From Thermohalobaculum sp951813525 (GTDB lineage: Bacteria > Pseudomonadota > Alphaproteobacteria > Rhodobacterales > Rhodobacteraceae): a stretch of DNA of 64,000 nt. The notes beneath the pieces were generated by a model. The model did no database searches. It worked only from the letters and a program-made list of their open reading frames with translations, and was not told the origin of the DNA. The stretch's first letter is position 1, and every line of letters begins with the position of its first letter. The DNA lies in assembly GCA_951813525.2 (NCBI GenBank), contig CATOTJ020000002.1:2480001-2544000 (forward strand), in the 5' to 3' direction. The translations under genes were made by a program, and so were the position numbers. Below are positions 26,255 through 34,297 of this stretch, piece after piece.

Positions 26255-27211
26255 ATGATCCGTTGGCATCATGTCCTGTTATGGGTCGTCTTTCTGGCCG
26301 TCCTGATGGCGCTCCCGCCGGTGCTCGAAGCACTAGGTTTCAAAAAGGGACTTCTTCGCACGCTGATTTGGGGCGCCTATATCGCCGTCTTCGCGATGAG
26401 CTGGGACTTTCTGTCAGGGCGCACCGGATATATCTCGTTCGGCCATCCGTTCCTGATCGGGATTGGCGCCTACACGACGGCCATTCTCAGCTATCGGTTC
26501 GATGTCCCGGTGGCAGCGTCGATTCCGATCGCAGTGGCCGTTACAGTCGTCGGCTCGATTTTCTTTATCCTGCCCGCGCTGCGCGTTCGCGGCAGCTATT
26601 TCGCGCTGGTGACGCTGGCGTTCATGGAACTCATGTACCAGTTGACCCAGGTCATACGCCCAGATCTGACCGGTGGCACACGCGGGATCTCTGGCATCGA
26701 GACGCTGACCCGCGGGGCCGTCAACGGTTATTACCTGGCGATTGTCGTGATGTTCTGTGTCGCTCTGGTATTGTGGACCCTGAACCGAACGCGGCTGGGC
26801 ACCGCTCTCTCTGCCATCGGGCAAAACGAAGATGCGGTCTCCGGCTCCGGCCTCGACCCGACTAAATTGAAACTGTTCGCCTTCGCAATCTCGGCCGCGG
26901 TGGCGGGGCTGGGCGGCGCTTTTCTGGTTCACTATCAGGGGTCGGTCGCGCCGCGCGCGCTCTTTGACATCAATTTCGTCTTCACCATCATCGTGGCTGC
27001 GCTGATCGGCGGGGCAGGAACCATTCTGGGTCCGATGGCCGGGGCCTTCTTTTTGATAGTTTTGCTCGAGTATCTGCGTCCCTGGCTGCCCGGCGCCGAG
27101 CGGTATCTGATCTATGGCGGTATCGCGCTCGTTCTCTACATGATCCAACCCAAGGGCATCCACGCGATCATCAGACATCTGGCCCGGCCGAACCCGGCGG
27201 GGCAACGATGA
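26255..27211 (+). CDS. ABC transporter permease, LivM type
   Basis: 318 residues with about ten membrane segments. Family signatures include WDFLSGRTGYISFGHPFLIGIGAYTTA near the N-terminus, the coupling loop TRLGTALSAIGQNEDAVSGSGLDPTKLKLFAFAISAAVAGLGGAF, and GGAGTILGPMAGAFFLIVLLEYLRPWLPG near the C-terminus. It is the second permease subunit. The ATG at 26255 follows GGGGGGATGC and the stop overlaps the next start (ATGA). Confidence 0.92.
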   Translation: MIRWHHVLLWVVFLAVLMALPPVLEALGFKKGLLRTLIWGAYIAVFAMSWDFLSGRTGYISFGHPFLIGIGAYTTAILSYRFDVPVAASIPIAVAVTVVGSIFFILPALRVRGSYFALVTLAFMELMYQLTQVIRPDLTGGTRGISGIETLTRGAVNGYYLAIVVMFCVALVLWTLNRTRLGTALSAIGQNEDAVSGSGLDPTKLKLFAFAISAAVAGLGGAFLVHYQGSVAPRALFDINFVFTIIVAALIGGAGTILGPMAGAFFLIVLLEYLRPWLPGAERYLIYGGIALVLYMIQPKGIHAIIRHLARPNPAGQR

Positions 27212-27936
27212 CCGCCATTCTCAGCCTGCAAAGCGTGGTCAAACGCTTCGGCGGTCTGGTTGCCACGAACAATATGTCGTTCGATGTGGCCCCGGGTGAA
27301 AGCCTGGGCCTGATCGGGCCGAATGGGGCAGGCAAGACGACGATTTTTTCGCTGATCATGGGCGAGCACCGCCAGAACGCCGGATCGATCAGTCTGAAGG
27401 GACAGGAGATCAGCCGCCTGCCGACCCATGCCCGGATCCGACGCGGGATCAGCCGCACCTATCAGGTGCCGCGCCCCTTTGCCGAGATGACGGTCGCGGA
27501 AAACATCCGCGTCGGTCTGATGCCGGAAAGCCTGGGAGCCATGATTTTCAAAGGGGCCGATCTTGACGCCGAGCGCGATCTGGCACTTTCGGTCGGGTTC
27601 ACGCCCGCCGATCTCGACCGGTTGCCGTCCGAGCTTTCAATGGGCGATCTGCGCAAGCTGGAGCTGGCCCGTACCCTGGCGACGGGTGCCGAAGTATTGC
27701 TGTTGGACGAAGTCTTCGCCGGTCTGACCGCGGGCGAGATTGCTCAGATCTCAGAGCTTTTGAATGCAAAACGGGACGAGGGCATGACATTCGTAATTGT
27801 CTCCCACGATCTCAAGGCGCTCGAGCCTCTGGTTGACCGTGTCGTCGCCATGACCCAGGGCGCACGCATCGCCGACGGTTCCTTTTCAGATGTCATCGCG
27901 GACGAGGCGGTGCGCGCCTCTTATCTGGGGGGCTGA
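27208..27936 (+). CDS. ABC transporter ATP-binding protein, LivG type
   Basis: 242 residues. Walker A GPNGAGKTT (about 38-46), the LivG-type loop RRGISRTYQVPRPFAEMTVAENI, signature LSMGDLRKLELARTLAT in place of LSGGQ, and Walker B LLLDEVFAGLT. The signature motif with Met instead of the usual Gly-Gly pair is seen in a subset of this class. The start overlaps the permease stop by four bases, so translation is coupled. It powers import together with the next ATPase. Confidence 0.92.
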   Translation: MTAILSLQSVVKRFGGLVATNNMSFDVAPGESLGLIGPNGAGKTTIFSLIMGEHRQNAGSISLKGQEISRLPTHARIRRGISRTYQVPRPFAEMTVAENIRVGLMPESLGAMIFKGADLDAERDLALSVGFTPADLDRLPSELSMGDLRKLELARTLATGAEVLLLDEVFAGLTAGEIAQISELLNAKRDEGMTFVIVSHDLKALEPLVDRVVAMTQGARIADGSFSDVIADEAVRASYLGG

Positions 27937-27939
27937 GCG

Positions 27940-28641
27940 GTGGCGCTGCTCCAGATCGACCGTCTAAGCGCCTTTTATGGCCGGGCACAGGCGCTGCACG
28001 ACGTCTCGATGTCGGTCGGCGAGGGCGAGATCGTCGCTGTCATCGGCGCGAACGGCGCCGGTAAGTCGACGCTGCTCGATTCGATCATGGGCTTTACCAA
28101 AACAACCGGGTCCATCCGGCTGGAAGGCGCGTTGCTGGACAAAAGCCCGGCCGAGGCCGTGCGCGCCGGGGTCGGCTACGCGCCCGAGCGCGCCAATCTC
28201 TTTCCCTATATGTCGGTGCGCGACAATCTTCTGGTCGGCGCCTACACCGCGCGCGGCGAGATCGATAGCAATCTCGACTTGGTGCATGGGCTGTTCCCAC
28301 GCCTTCTGGAACGCACCAATCAGGAAACGGCGACCCAATCGGGCGGCGAACGCCAGATGGTTTCGGTCGGGCGGGCACTAATGACCAGTCCACGCTTGTT
28401 GATGGTCGACGAACCCACCATCGGCCTGGCCCCGAAAGTCTGCACCGACATCGCCGATGCGCTGCGCCGCTTGAACGCCGAAACCGGCCTGACAATCCTG
28501 ATCACCGAGCAGAATGTGAATTTCGCGCTCACCCTGGCAAGCCAGATCCATGTGCTGGAAACCGGGCGCATCCGCATGTCCGGCACCGCGGACGAACTCG
28601 CCTCCGATCCCGCCGTGGCCGAGGCCTATTTCGGGCATTGA
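27940..28641 (+). CDS. ABC transporter ATP-binding protein, LivF type
   Basis: 233 residues with a GTG start four bases after the LivG-type stop. Walker A GANGAGKST, the typical LivF sentence GVGYAPERANLFPYMSVRDNLLVGAY, a signature QSGGERQMVSVGRAL and Walker B LLMVDEPTIGLAPKV are all intact. It pairs with the LivG-type protein as the heterodimeric ATPase. It is the last gene of the operon and converges with the GntR gene; no terminator hairpin with a T-run is evident in the 67-base gap. Confidence 0.92.
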   Translation: MALLQIDRLSAFYGRAQALHDVSMSVGEGEIVAVIGANGAGKSTLLDSIMGFTKTTGSIRLEGALLDKSPAEAVRAGVGYAPERANLFPYMSVRDNLLVGAYTARGEIDSNLDLVHGLFPRLLERTNQETATQSGGERQMVSVGRALMTSPRLLMVDEPTIGLAPKVCTDIADALRRLNAETGLTILITEQNVNFALTLASQIHVLETGRIRMSGTADELASDPAVAEAYFGH

Positions 28642-28708
28642 ACGCACGGATTTCAGCCGGGATGTGACCGGCGGCATCGCAGCGGTCCCGGTTACAAGTC
28701 TTTACTTT

Positions 28709-29383
28709 TCACCCCAGCGCCGACATCTGCAGATCGAACCCATTCTGGATGTGCTCGATAAAGACGTCCAGCGCCGCGGTCTTGTCTCCGGTTTCGATCG
28801 CATCGACCAGCGCCATATGATCGCCCAGTGAATTGGACAGATCGATCTTTTCGATCGCGGCAAACAGCTGAAATGCGATCCCGCGGTTCCAGATATTGTC
28901 GAACATCTCCAGCAAGTACCGGTTTTCCACCAGTTCGACAAAGCGCCGGTGGATGATCCGGTTGGCATTGAAATAGGCCTCGACCGATGTGGCGGAGATA
29001 TTTTCTTCGCGCTCGATCGTGGCGCGCAGCTCCGAGTTTTTGAACCCGTCGTTCTGCGAGGCAAGGATGCGCGCGGCCTGACTCTCGACCGCTGCACGGG
29101 CCTGATACAGCTCGCGGATCTCGCCTTCGCTGATCCGGTACAGCACAAAACCGCCGCGCGGCGACGTGGTCAACACCCCCTCCTGCTCCAGCCGCATCAG
29201 GGCTTCGCGCACAGGCGTTCGGCTGATTTCCATTTCGGCGGCCAGCTTCTCCTGGACCAGACGGTCGTCAGGCCCGATCTCTCCCGAAAGGATCGCCGAC
29301 ATCAGTTGCTCATAGACCTCGTCGGCAAGACGGCGGCGTTCGGATTTTATACTCTTCAGGGCCAAGCGTCTGCCTCGTCTCAT
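28709..29383 (-). CDS. GntR family transcriptional regulator (FCD-type effector domain)
   Basis: 224 residues from the ATG at 29383 (MRRGRRLALKSIKSERR); no strong ribosome binding site is visible. The N-terminal winged HTH (about 15-80; RLADEVYEQLMSAILSGEIGPDDRLVQEKLAAEMEISRTPVREALMRLEQEGVL) is the FadR/VanR class. The all-helical C-terminal domain (ELYQARAAVESQAARI, ...HRRFVELVENRYLLEMFDNIW, HMALVDAIETGDKTAALDVFIEH) is the FCD fold, which often binds metal plus a carboxylate ligand. It lies between the ABC operon and glxBCD and diverges from glxB. It is the obvious reader of the two shared palindromes. Confidence 0.88.
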   Translation of the reverse strand: MRRGRRLALKSIKSERRRLADEVYEQLMSAILSGEIGPDDRLVQEKLAAEMEISRTPVREALMRLEQEGVLTTSPRGGFVLYRISEGEIRELYQARAAVESQAARILASQNDGFKNSELRATIEREENISATSVEAYFNANRIIHRRFVELVENRYLLEMFDNIWNRGIAFQLFAAIEKIDLSNSLGDHMALVDAIETGDKTAALDVFIEHIQNGFDLQMSALG

Positions 29384-29442
29384 CGGCGCGGCGAAACCTG
29401 CTTCGCCGGTGCATTGCGACCGATCCCGCTTGCGCGGGTTTT

Positions 29443-29460
29443 GGATACTGGATACAGTAT
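29443..29460. promoter_or_regulatory. GntR-type operator between the GntR gene and glxB
   Basis: GGATACTGGATACAGTAT, a near-perfect palindrome (ATACTG at 29445-29450, CAGTAT at 29455-29460), 24 bases before the glxB start and about 60 bases before the GntR start. It matches 16 of 18 bases of the site at 23961-23978 read on the other strand. The regulator may control itself, glxBCD and the transporter together. Confidence 0.75.
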
Positions 29461-29483
29461 ACACACCAAAAGGGAGATGTCGA

Positions 29484-30428
29484 ATGTGTGGCATTGCAGG
29501 ACGCATCCTGGGCGCGCCAGGCCGGGTCGGAGCCGATCTGGTCGAGATCATGGATGCACAGGAACATCGGGGCGCGGATTCGACCGGCTTCGCAATCTAT
29601 GGCGCACCGCGCGACAAGGGCTATGTGCTGCGCGGAATGGGCTTTGACAAGCAGGGCATGGACGCCGACATGGACGATTTCCGGGCGGTCCTGCGGGCGC
29701 ACGGATCGGACCTGCTGGAAGATCCGGTATTCGTGACCTCCACCGCTGCGCATTACTGCGTGCGTATGGTGATCTCGGACCCGGCGGATCTGGCCGCATG
29801 GGTCAACGATGCCGACACCATCTCGCATCGCTTCGAGGTGCAGTCCTGTGGGCGCAGTCTGGAAATCATCAAAGATACCGGGTCGTCCATGGACGTGGCC
29901 GAAAAACACGGCGTCCGCGATCTGATCGGCTCGCACGGGCTTGGTCACGCGCGCCTCGCCACCGAATCTTCGGTTCTGCCCAACGCCTCGCACCCTTTCT
30001 GGGCACGGCCGTTTTCTGATGTTGCCATCGTGCACAACGGTCAGATCACCGACTATCATTCCCGGCGCGAACGGCTCGAACGGCAGGGCTACCGCTTCCT
30101 GACCGGTAACGACAGCGAACTGATCGCGGTCTGGGTTTCCGATCAGATGAAGCACGGCCTGACCATGGATCAGGCGCTGAAGAAATCGATCACATCGATC
30201 GACGGCGTCTTTACCTATATGATCGCGACGCCGGACGGGATCGGATTTGCCAAGGACCGTTTCGCGATGAAGCCGCTTGTGGTGGTCGAACAGGGCGGCG
30301 AGCTGGTCGCCGCAACCGAGGAACAGGCCGTGCGCCGGGTCGTTGCCGAGGAATCCGATGTCATCAACTATGACGGCCCGTCCCTGACCGGCCTCTGGGG
30401 TGTCGGCAATCGGAGGATGGCCGCGTGA
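29484..30428 (+). CDS. glxB: Class II glutamine amidotransferase subunit (GlxB / MgsA type)
   Basis: 314 residues. The start MCGIAGRILGAPGRVG leaves an N-terminal Cys2 nucleophile after Met removal, the hallmark of Ntn amidotransferases. SHGLGHARLATESSVLPNASHPFW and VHNGQITDYHSRRERLERQGYRFLTGNDSELIA carry the conserved glutamine-site residues (HNGQI, DSE). It corresponds to the glutaminase domain of glutamate synthase as a separate protein, as in rhizobial GlxB and N-methylglutamate synthase MgsA. GGGAG lies upstream. It overlaps glxC by four bases. Confidence 0.9.
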   Translation: MCGIAGRILGAPGRVGADLVEIMDAQEHRGADSTGFAIYGAPRDKGYVLRGMGFDKQGMDADMDDFRAVLRAHGSDLLEDPVFVTSTAAHYCVRMVISDPADLAAWVNDADTISHRFEVQSCGRSLEIIKDTGSSMDVAEKHGVRDLIGSHGLGHARLATESSVLPNASHPFWARPFSDVAIVHNGQITDYHSRRERLERQGYRFLTGNDSELIAVWVSDQMKHGLTMDQALKKSITSIDGVFTYMIATPDGIGFAKDRFAMKPLVVVEQGGELVAATEEQAVRRVVAEESDVINYDGPSLTGLWGVGNRRMAA

Positions 30429-31111
30429 TCACCGTCGATGTGGGGCAGCGGCCCCTGAAGGAAGTCCACAATGACCTGCGCGCCGCCTATGGGTCGGGTC
30501 AGCCGATCCGCGTCGTCAATACGCTCAGCCGTCACAATCTGGGCGTCGCATTGCCGCCGGATGTCGACATTACCTTCGAAGGCTCGGTCGGTTATTACTG
30601 CGGCGGCCTGAACACCGGCGCGACCGTCAATATCGAACGCAATGCCGGTTGGGGCCTGGGCGAGGGCATGTCGTCAGGCCACATCACCTGCGGCGGCTAT
30701 GCGGGGATGTCCGCTGGCGCCGCCATGACCGGCGGCACAATCCATGTCAAAGGCGATTGCGGTCCACGCTGCGGCGTCGGCATGAAAGCCGGGAACATCG
30801 TGGTCGAAGGCAAGATCGGCTATCAGTCCGGTTTCATGGCCCATTCCGGCAAGATCATTGCGCTCGGCGGTGCGGGCGATAGCTGCGCCGATGCGCTTTG
30901 GGAAGGCGAGGTCTGGGTCGCGGGCGACGTCGACAGCTTTGGCGTCGATGTCGACGTGGTCGACCCGACCGCAGAAGAAGTCGCCGAAGTCGATGCGATC
31001 CTTGAACCTATGGGGCTGGCCGACAGCTCTCGAAACTGGCGCAAAATGGTCTCGGGCCAGCGTCTTTGGTATTTTGAAGCGCGGGATGCGAACGCATGGC
31101 TGATGATCTGA
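30425..31111 (+). CDS. glxC: GXGXG-motif subunit (GlxC / MgsB type)
   Basis: 228 residues with a GTG start overlapping the glxB stop (GTGA). The protein is mostly a right-handed beta-helix built from glycine-rich turns (GGLNTGATVNIERNAGWGLGEGMSSGHITCGGYAGMSAGAAMTGG and the GMKAGNIVVEGKIGYQSGFMAHSGKIIALGGAGDSC stretch). This is the C-terminal GXGXG domain of glutamate synthase as a free subunit. It is probably structural and supports the ammonia tunnel between the amidotransferase and FMN subunits. It overlaps glxD by 16 bases. Confidence 0.9.
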   Translation: MITVDVGQRPLKEVHNDLRAAYGSGQPIRVVNTLSRHNLGVALPPDVDITFEGSVGYYCGGLNTGATVNIERNAGWGLGEGMSSGHITCGGYAGMSAGAAMTGGTIHVKGDCGPRCGVGMKAGNIVVEGKIGYQSGFMAHSGKIIALGGAGDSCADALWEGEVWVAGDVDSFGVDVDVVDPTAEEVAEVDAILEPMGLADSSRNWRKMVSGQRLWYFEARDANAWLMI

Positions 31112-32526
31112 ACGGCGGCGACGCCCCCTACGAATATCCGTTCGAGATGCCGTCAGAAGACGCCGTCAAATTCGGCGACGGCGCGATCCAGGGGCGCCCG
31201 CCGGGTGTCCCGTCGTCCTATGACCAGGGTGGCTCGACCCGCTGGACGCCCGACGCGATCGCAGAAGTTCACGCGCTGTCCCAACTCGGCCGATATCAGG
31301 TGCGCGGTTACAATACCTTCAACAAGCGTATGCCCGATTTCGACGACCTGACTTTCGTGCCCGCCACGATGACCCGACTGCCGCTGGAAGGGTACCGCGA
31401 AAGCTGCGATTCAACGACGGTGCTGGGCGCTGGGCGCGGGCTGGTTGAAAAACCGGTCCAGCTGAAAATCCCGATCTACATCGCCTCGATGTCGTTCGGC
31501 GCGCTGTCGGCATCGGCAAAGATGGCGCTCGGCTACGGCGCGTCCAAGGTCGGCACCATGACCTGCACGGGCGAAGGCGGTATGCTGGAGGAGGAACGCG
31601 AAGCCTCGACCCAGTTGCTCTACCAATTCACGCCTGCCCGCTATGGGCTGGATCTGGAACATATCCAAATGGCGGACGCCGTCGAAATCGCTGTCGGGCA
31701 GGGCGCCAAACCCGGCACCGGCGGTTTGCTGCTGGGCATGAAGGTCAGCCCGCGCGTCTCCAAGATGCGCACATTGCCGGAAGGCGTCGATCAACGCTCG
31801 ACCGTGCGTCACCCCGATTTCCTGGGCGCTGACGACATGGCTGTCAAAGTCGAAGAACTGCGCATTGCCACCAATTATCAGGTGCCGATCTTCCTGAAAA
31901 TGGGCGCGACACGGCCGCGATATGACGTAGCCATTGCCGCAAAGGCCGGCGTCGATGTCGTTGTCGTCGACGGTGCCGAAGGCGGAACCGGCGCTTCGCC
32001 GGAACTTTTGCTGAACCACACCGGTATTCCGACCATGTCCGCCATTCGCGCGGCGCGCGAAGCCTTGGACGAATGCGGCATGACCGACAAGGTCTCGTTG
32101 GTCGCCGCGGGCGGGATTCGCACCGGTGTCGATGCTGCCAAGTGCCTGGCCCTGGGCGCCGATGCCGTCATGATCGGTAATGGCGCAATGATGGCGCTCG
32201 GCTGCAATTCGCCGCGCTATCTGGAAGATTACCAGAAACTCGGCACGTCGCCCGGCGCCTGCCATCACTGTCACACGGGCATGTGCCCGGTCGGCGTCGC
32301 AACCCAGACACCGGAACTGGAAGCGCGCATGGATGTCCATGCAGGCGCCGAACGGGTGGCGCGTTATCTGACGGCGATGACAATGGAAATCACCGCGCTG
32401 GCGAAGGCCTGCGGCAAGTCCAGCGTTCACAACCTCGAAGTCGAGGATCTGCGCGCGCTCAGCTTCGAGGCATCAGCCTTCACCGGTGTAAAGATGGCGG
32501 GTATCGACCGGGCATTCGATTGGTAG
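31096..32526 (+). CDS. glxD: FMN-binding glutamate synthase-family subunit (GlxD / MgsC type)
   Basis: 476 residues. The FMN barrel is recognisable by IYIASMSFGALSASAKMALGYGAS, VDVVVVDGAEGGTGASPELLLNHTGIPT and LVAAGGIRTGVDAAKCLALGADAVMIG. The cysteine cluster ACHHCHTGMCPVGVATQTP corresponds to the [3Fe-4S] site region of GltB. It is the synthase subunit of a three-part enzyme that transfers glutamine amide nitrogen or methylamine to an acceptor. In methylotrophs the homologous MgsABC makes N-methylglutamate. Neither gmaS nor mgd genes nor glnT are adjacent here, so the true reaction is open. Confidence 0.9.
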   Translation: MADDLNGGDAPYEYPFEMPSEDAVKFGDGAIQGRPPGVPSSYDQGGSTRWTPDAIAEVHALSQLGRYQVRGYNTFNKRMPDFDDLTFVPATMTRLPLEGYRESCDSTTVLGAGRGLVEKPVQLKIPIYIASMSFGALSASAKMALGYGASKVGTMTCTGEGGMLEEEREASTQLLYQFTPARYGLDLEHIQMADAVEIAVGQGAKPGTGGLLLGMKVSPRVSKMRTLPEGVDQRSTVRHPDFLGADDMAVKVEELRIATNYQVPIFLKMGATRPRYDVAIAAKAGVDVVVVDGAEGGTGASPELLLNHTGIPTMSAIRAAREALDECGMTDKVSLVAAGGIRTGVDAAKCLALGADAVMIGNGAMMALGCNSPRYLEDYQKLGTSPGACHHCHTGMCPVGVATQTPELEARMDVHAGAERVARYLTAMTMEITALAKACGKSSVHNLEVEDLRALSFEASAFTGVKMAGIDRAFDW

Positions 32527-32545
32527 GCGGGGCCATCGGCCCGCC
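32526..32545. repeat. Short GC palindrome (dispersed intergenic repeat family)
   Basis: GGCGGG (32526-32531) and CCCGCC (32540-32545) with TCGG in the loop, starting at the last base of glxD and followed by ATATAC. The same pattern, GGCGGGCCTCGGCCCGCC plus TATAC, recurs at 56412-56435. Confidence 0.6.
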
Positions 32546-32570
32546 ATATACCTGGCGCTGATCCGCTAGA

Positions 32571-32667
32571 ACACTTTCCAGCCTGACTGCATCAGTCAGG
32601 CCGGAAAGTGTGACCAAACAATGGCTTAGAGCGCTTGATTTGAGTCAATCAGATCGAAGCGTGCTCT
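32571..32667. repeat. Long palindrome plus adjacent inverted repeat between glxD and an acetoacetate-decarboxylase-like gene
   Basis: ACACTTTCC-A-GCCTGACTG (32571-32589) pairs with CAGTCAGGC-C-GGAAAGTGT (32593-32611) around CAT: 18 of 19 positions pair. Directly after it AGAGCGCTT (32628-32636) and AAGCGTGCTCT (32657-32667) bracket a TTGATTTGAGTCAATC core. The convergent genes on either side make a bidirectional terminator possible, but there is no long T-run. The second half resembles dispersed repeats common in Rhodobacteraceae. Confidence 0.7.
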
Positions 32668-33691
32668 AGCAATGGCAGGTCAAAAGGGTTGTGTCGTGCA
32701 CGGCAAAATCCAGATCGACCCAATAAGGATACCAGACCGGCGCCTTGCCCAGCAGGGTCGAAATCCCAAAGATATCGACCAGGTTGAGCGGTTCGTATTT
32801 GTGGATCTTAAGCGGTGCGGAAATCATCGGTCCGGCGCCGCGCAGCAAGGACGGCGTCGAAATCGCTGATATCCGCGCCTGATAGGCCGCCTTCTGCGGC
32901 CCGGGTTGCAGGAACGTCGTCGAATCGATCTCCTTCAACGCTTCGACCGCGATATCCTTGTGCACGATCGGCATTGCGGCATGGTCGAACAACATCGACC
33001 AGGCCACTTCGTCCAGCGCAAATGGCGGGCGCCCGTCATCGACCTGATCCTGCCCATCTTGCGGCCGAAACAACTTATCGACCGGTCCGAACGGCCACAG
33101 GGACCCCGCCTGTTCCGGCGGCAACCCTGGCGCCAGGTTAAGCCCTGACTGATCGATCAGCGGATGTTCGGCATAAAGAACGTTCCGCCCCGACCGCGGT
33201 GTCAGCCAGTTCGTGATGCTGATCCCGGTCGATTGGAAGGTGAACGATCCATAAGTCTTCGGGTACCCAAAGACCTCGCGCCCAACGGTCATTGACAGCG
33301 GATTGTCGACGACCAGATAGGCGGAGAAGAACCCGACCCGCGGCCCCTCTTCCTTGAACGGCGAGATGATCGGGATGTGAAATACCAGCTCGTTTTGCCG
33401 GATATATCCGTCATTCGCATAAGGCTCGGACGTCAATCGGTCGTATTTCAGGACCTGAATATACAGCACCGGCCCCAGCGGCCGCCATCTATCGGCGCTG
33501 GGCGCGGGATCATTCAGATACTTGTCGCAAAGGCCGTTCAGCTTGAAATACGAGGCTCCGACCGGAAACGCGTAAAGCTGAACGCCCGAGGCCAGGAATG
33601 GCGGCACCGACCGTGTCCCATCCAGATTGCCGACCAGATCGGCAGGATCGCAACAGCAATCCGTGGCCTTATCACTTTCGTCCGTGCTCAT
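32666..33691 (-). CDS. Acetoacetate decarboxylase family protein
   Basis: 341 residues from the ATG at 33691 (MSTDESDKATDCCCDPADL). The central part (VLYIQVLKYDRL, ELVFHIPIISPFKEEGPRVGFFSAYLVVDNPLSMTVGREVFGYPKTYGSFTF) follows the ADC fold, including the GREVFGYPK loop with the lysine region of the family. Family members include true acetoacetate decarboxylases and aldolase-dehydratases acting on keto acids. The N-terminus carries a CCC cluster that is not part of the ADC domain. The gene converges with glxBCD, so a shared pathway is not implied by orientation. Confidence 0.78.
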   Translation of the reverse strand: MSTDESDKATDCCCDPADLVGNLDGTRSVPPFLASGVQLYAFPVGASYFKLNGLCDKYLNDPAPSADRWRPLGPVLYIQVLKYDRLTSEPYANDGYIRQNELVFHIPIISPFKEEGPRVGFFSAYLVVDNPLSMTVGREVFGYPKTYGSFTFQSTGISITNWLTPRSGRNVLYAEHPLIDQSGLNLAPGLPPEQAGSLWPFGPVDKLFRPQDGQDQVDDGRPPFALDEVAWSMLFDHAAMPIVHKDIAVEALKEIDSTTFLQPGPQKAAYQARISAISTPSLLRGAGPMISAPLKIHKYEPLNLVDIFGISTLLGKAPVWYPYWVDLDFAVHDTTLLTCHC

Positions 33692-33836
33692 GATTTCTTC
33701 CCCCGCTGCCCGGCGGGAACAACCCCGCCACAGCGCAACCCTATCACGCGGCAGATCGCACCCCCAGAAGGGCGGCCAAAAAGGCAAGATGTTGGATGGG
33801 TCGACCGCCCCCATCGCGAGGAACGGCGCATAGCGG

Positions 33837-33912
33837 TGGCACGCCCTACGGGACTCGAACCCGTGTTTTCGCCGTGAGAGGGCGATGTCCTGGGCCACTA
33901 GACGAAGGGCTC
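33837..33912 (-). tRNA. tRNA-Glu (anticodon CTC)
   Basis: On the minus strand the gene runs GAGCCCTTCGTCTAGTGG... with anticodon stem TCGCC/GGCGA, loop CTCTCAC (anticodon CTC), T arm ACGGG-TTCGAGT-CCCGT and encoded CCA. It aligns closely with tRNA-Glu(TTC) at 44313-44388. Acceptor position 2 is A opposite G71 (the TTC gene has C2-G71), so the stem has one mismatch beside the G1-U72 wobble. Confidence 0.88.
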
Positions 33913-33981
33913 GTCTTTTTGGTCAGCGGTTGATCCAAGGACTGCCCGTCCACCGATCAGCGGAACCAATGCGCGCCCCGC

Positions 33982-34015
33982 AAAAGAAAACGGGCCCCGC
34001 CGCTAGGCAGGGCCC
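33982..34015 (-). terminator. Intrinsic terminator, minus strand
   Basis: On the minus strand GGGCCC-T-GCC, loop TAGC, GGC-G-GGGCCC (34015-33992) is followed by GTTTTCTTTT. The TAG in the loop is the stop codon of the possible small gene 34003-34206. Confidence 0.8.
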
Positions 34016-34206
34016 GCCCTAATCTTGGCGTGTTCCTCAGCCGCGGTCGCGCCAACCGGTGCGATGCCTTTTACATCGCGGATGGCGTCGCGGATCGCCG
34101 CTTTGGCCAGTGAAAGGCACATCAACATCATGATGAACATGAACGCCAACGCCCCGATGATCGCACCACCGGCACCGCCGTTGACCTCCAGGTCGGTCGT
34201 ACACAA
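34003..34206 (-). CDS. Possible small membrane protein
   Basis: An open frame of 67 residues from a TTG at 34206 (CTTDLEVNGGAGGAIIGALAFMFIMMLMCLSLAKAAIRDAIRDVKG...). It has one hydrophobic segment and a charged C-terminus. A strong terminator overlaps its stop, which supports transcription in this direction. There is no clear ribosome binding site and the start is uncertain (the frame stays open to 34281). Function unknown. Confidence 0.35.
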   Translation of the reverse strand: MCTTDLEVNGGAGGAIIGALAFMFIMMLMCLSLAKAAIRDAIRDVKGIAPVGATAAEEHAKIRAGPA

Positions 34207-34297
34207 AACTTGGGGCGGGGCATATAACGCACCCCGCCCCCCACGCTCCGGCCCACATACCCAGGCCGGATCACCAAGCAACTCCGGGGATAGAAAT

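Noticed and set aside
32634..32651. TTGATTTGAGTCAATC as an Fnr/Dnr-type box
   Set aside because: The half-sites do not fit TTGAT-N4-ATCAA and it lies within a repeat between convergent genes, not at a promoter.
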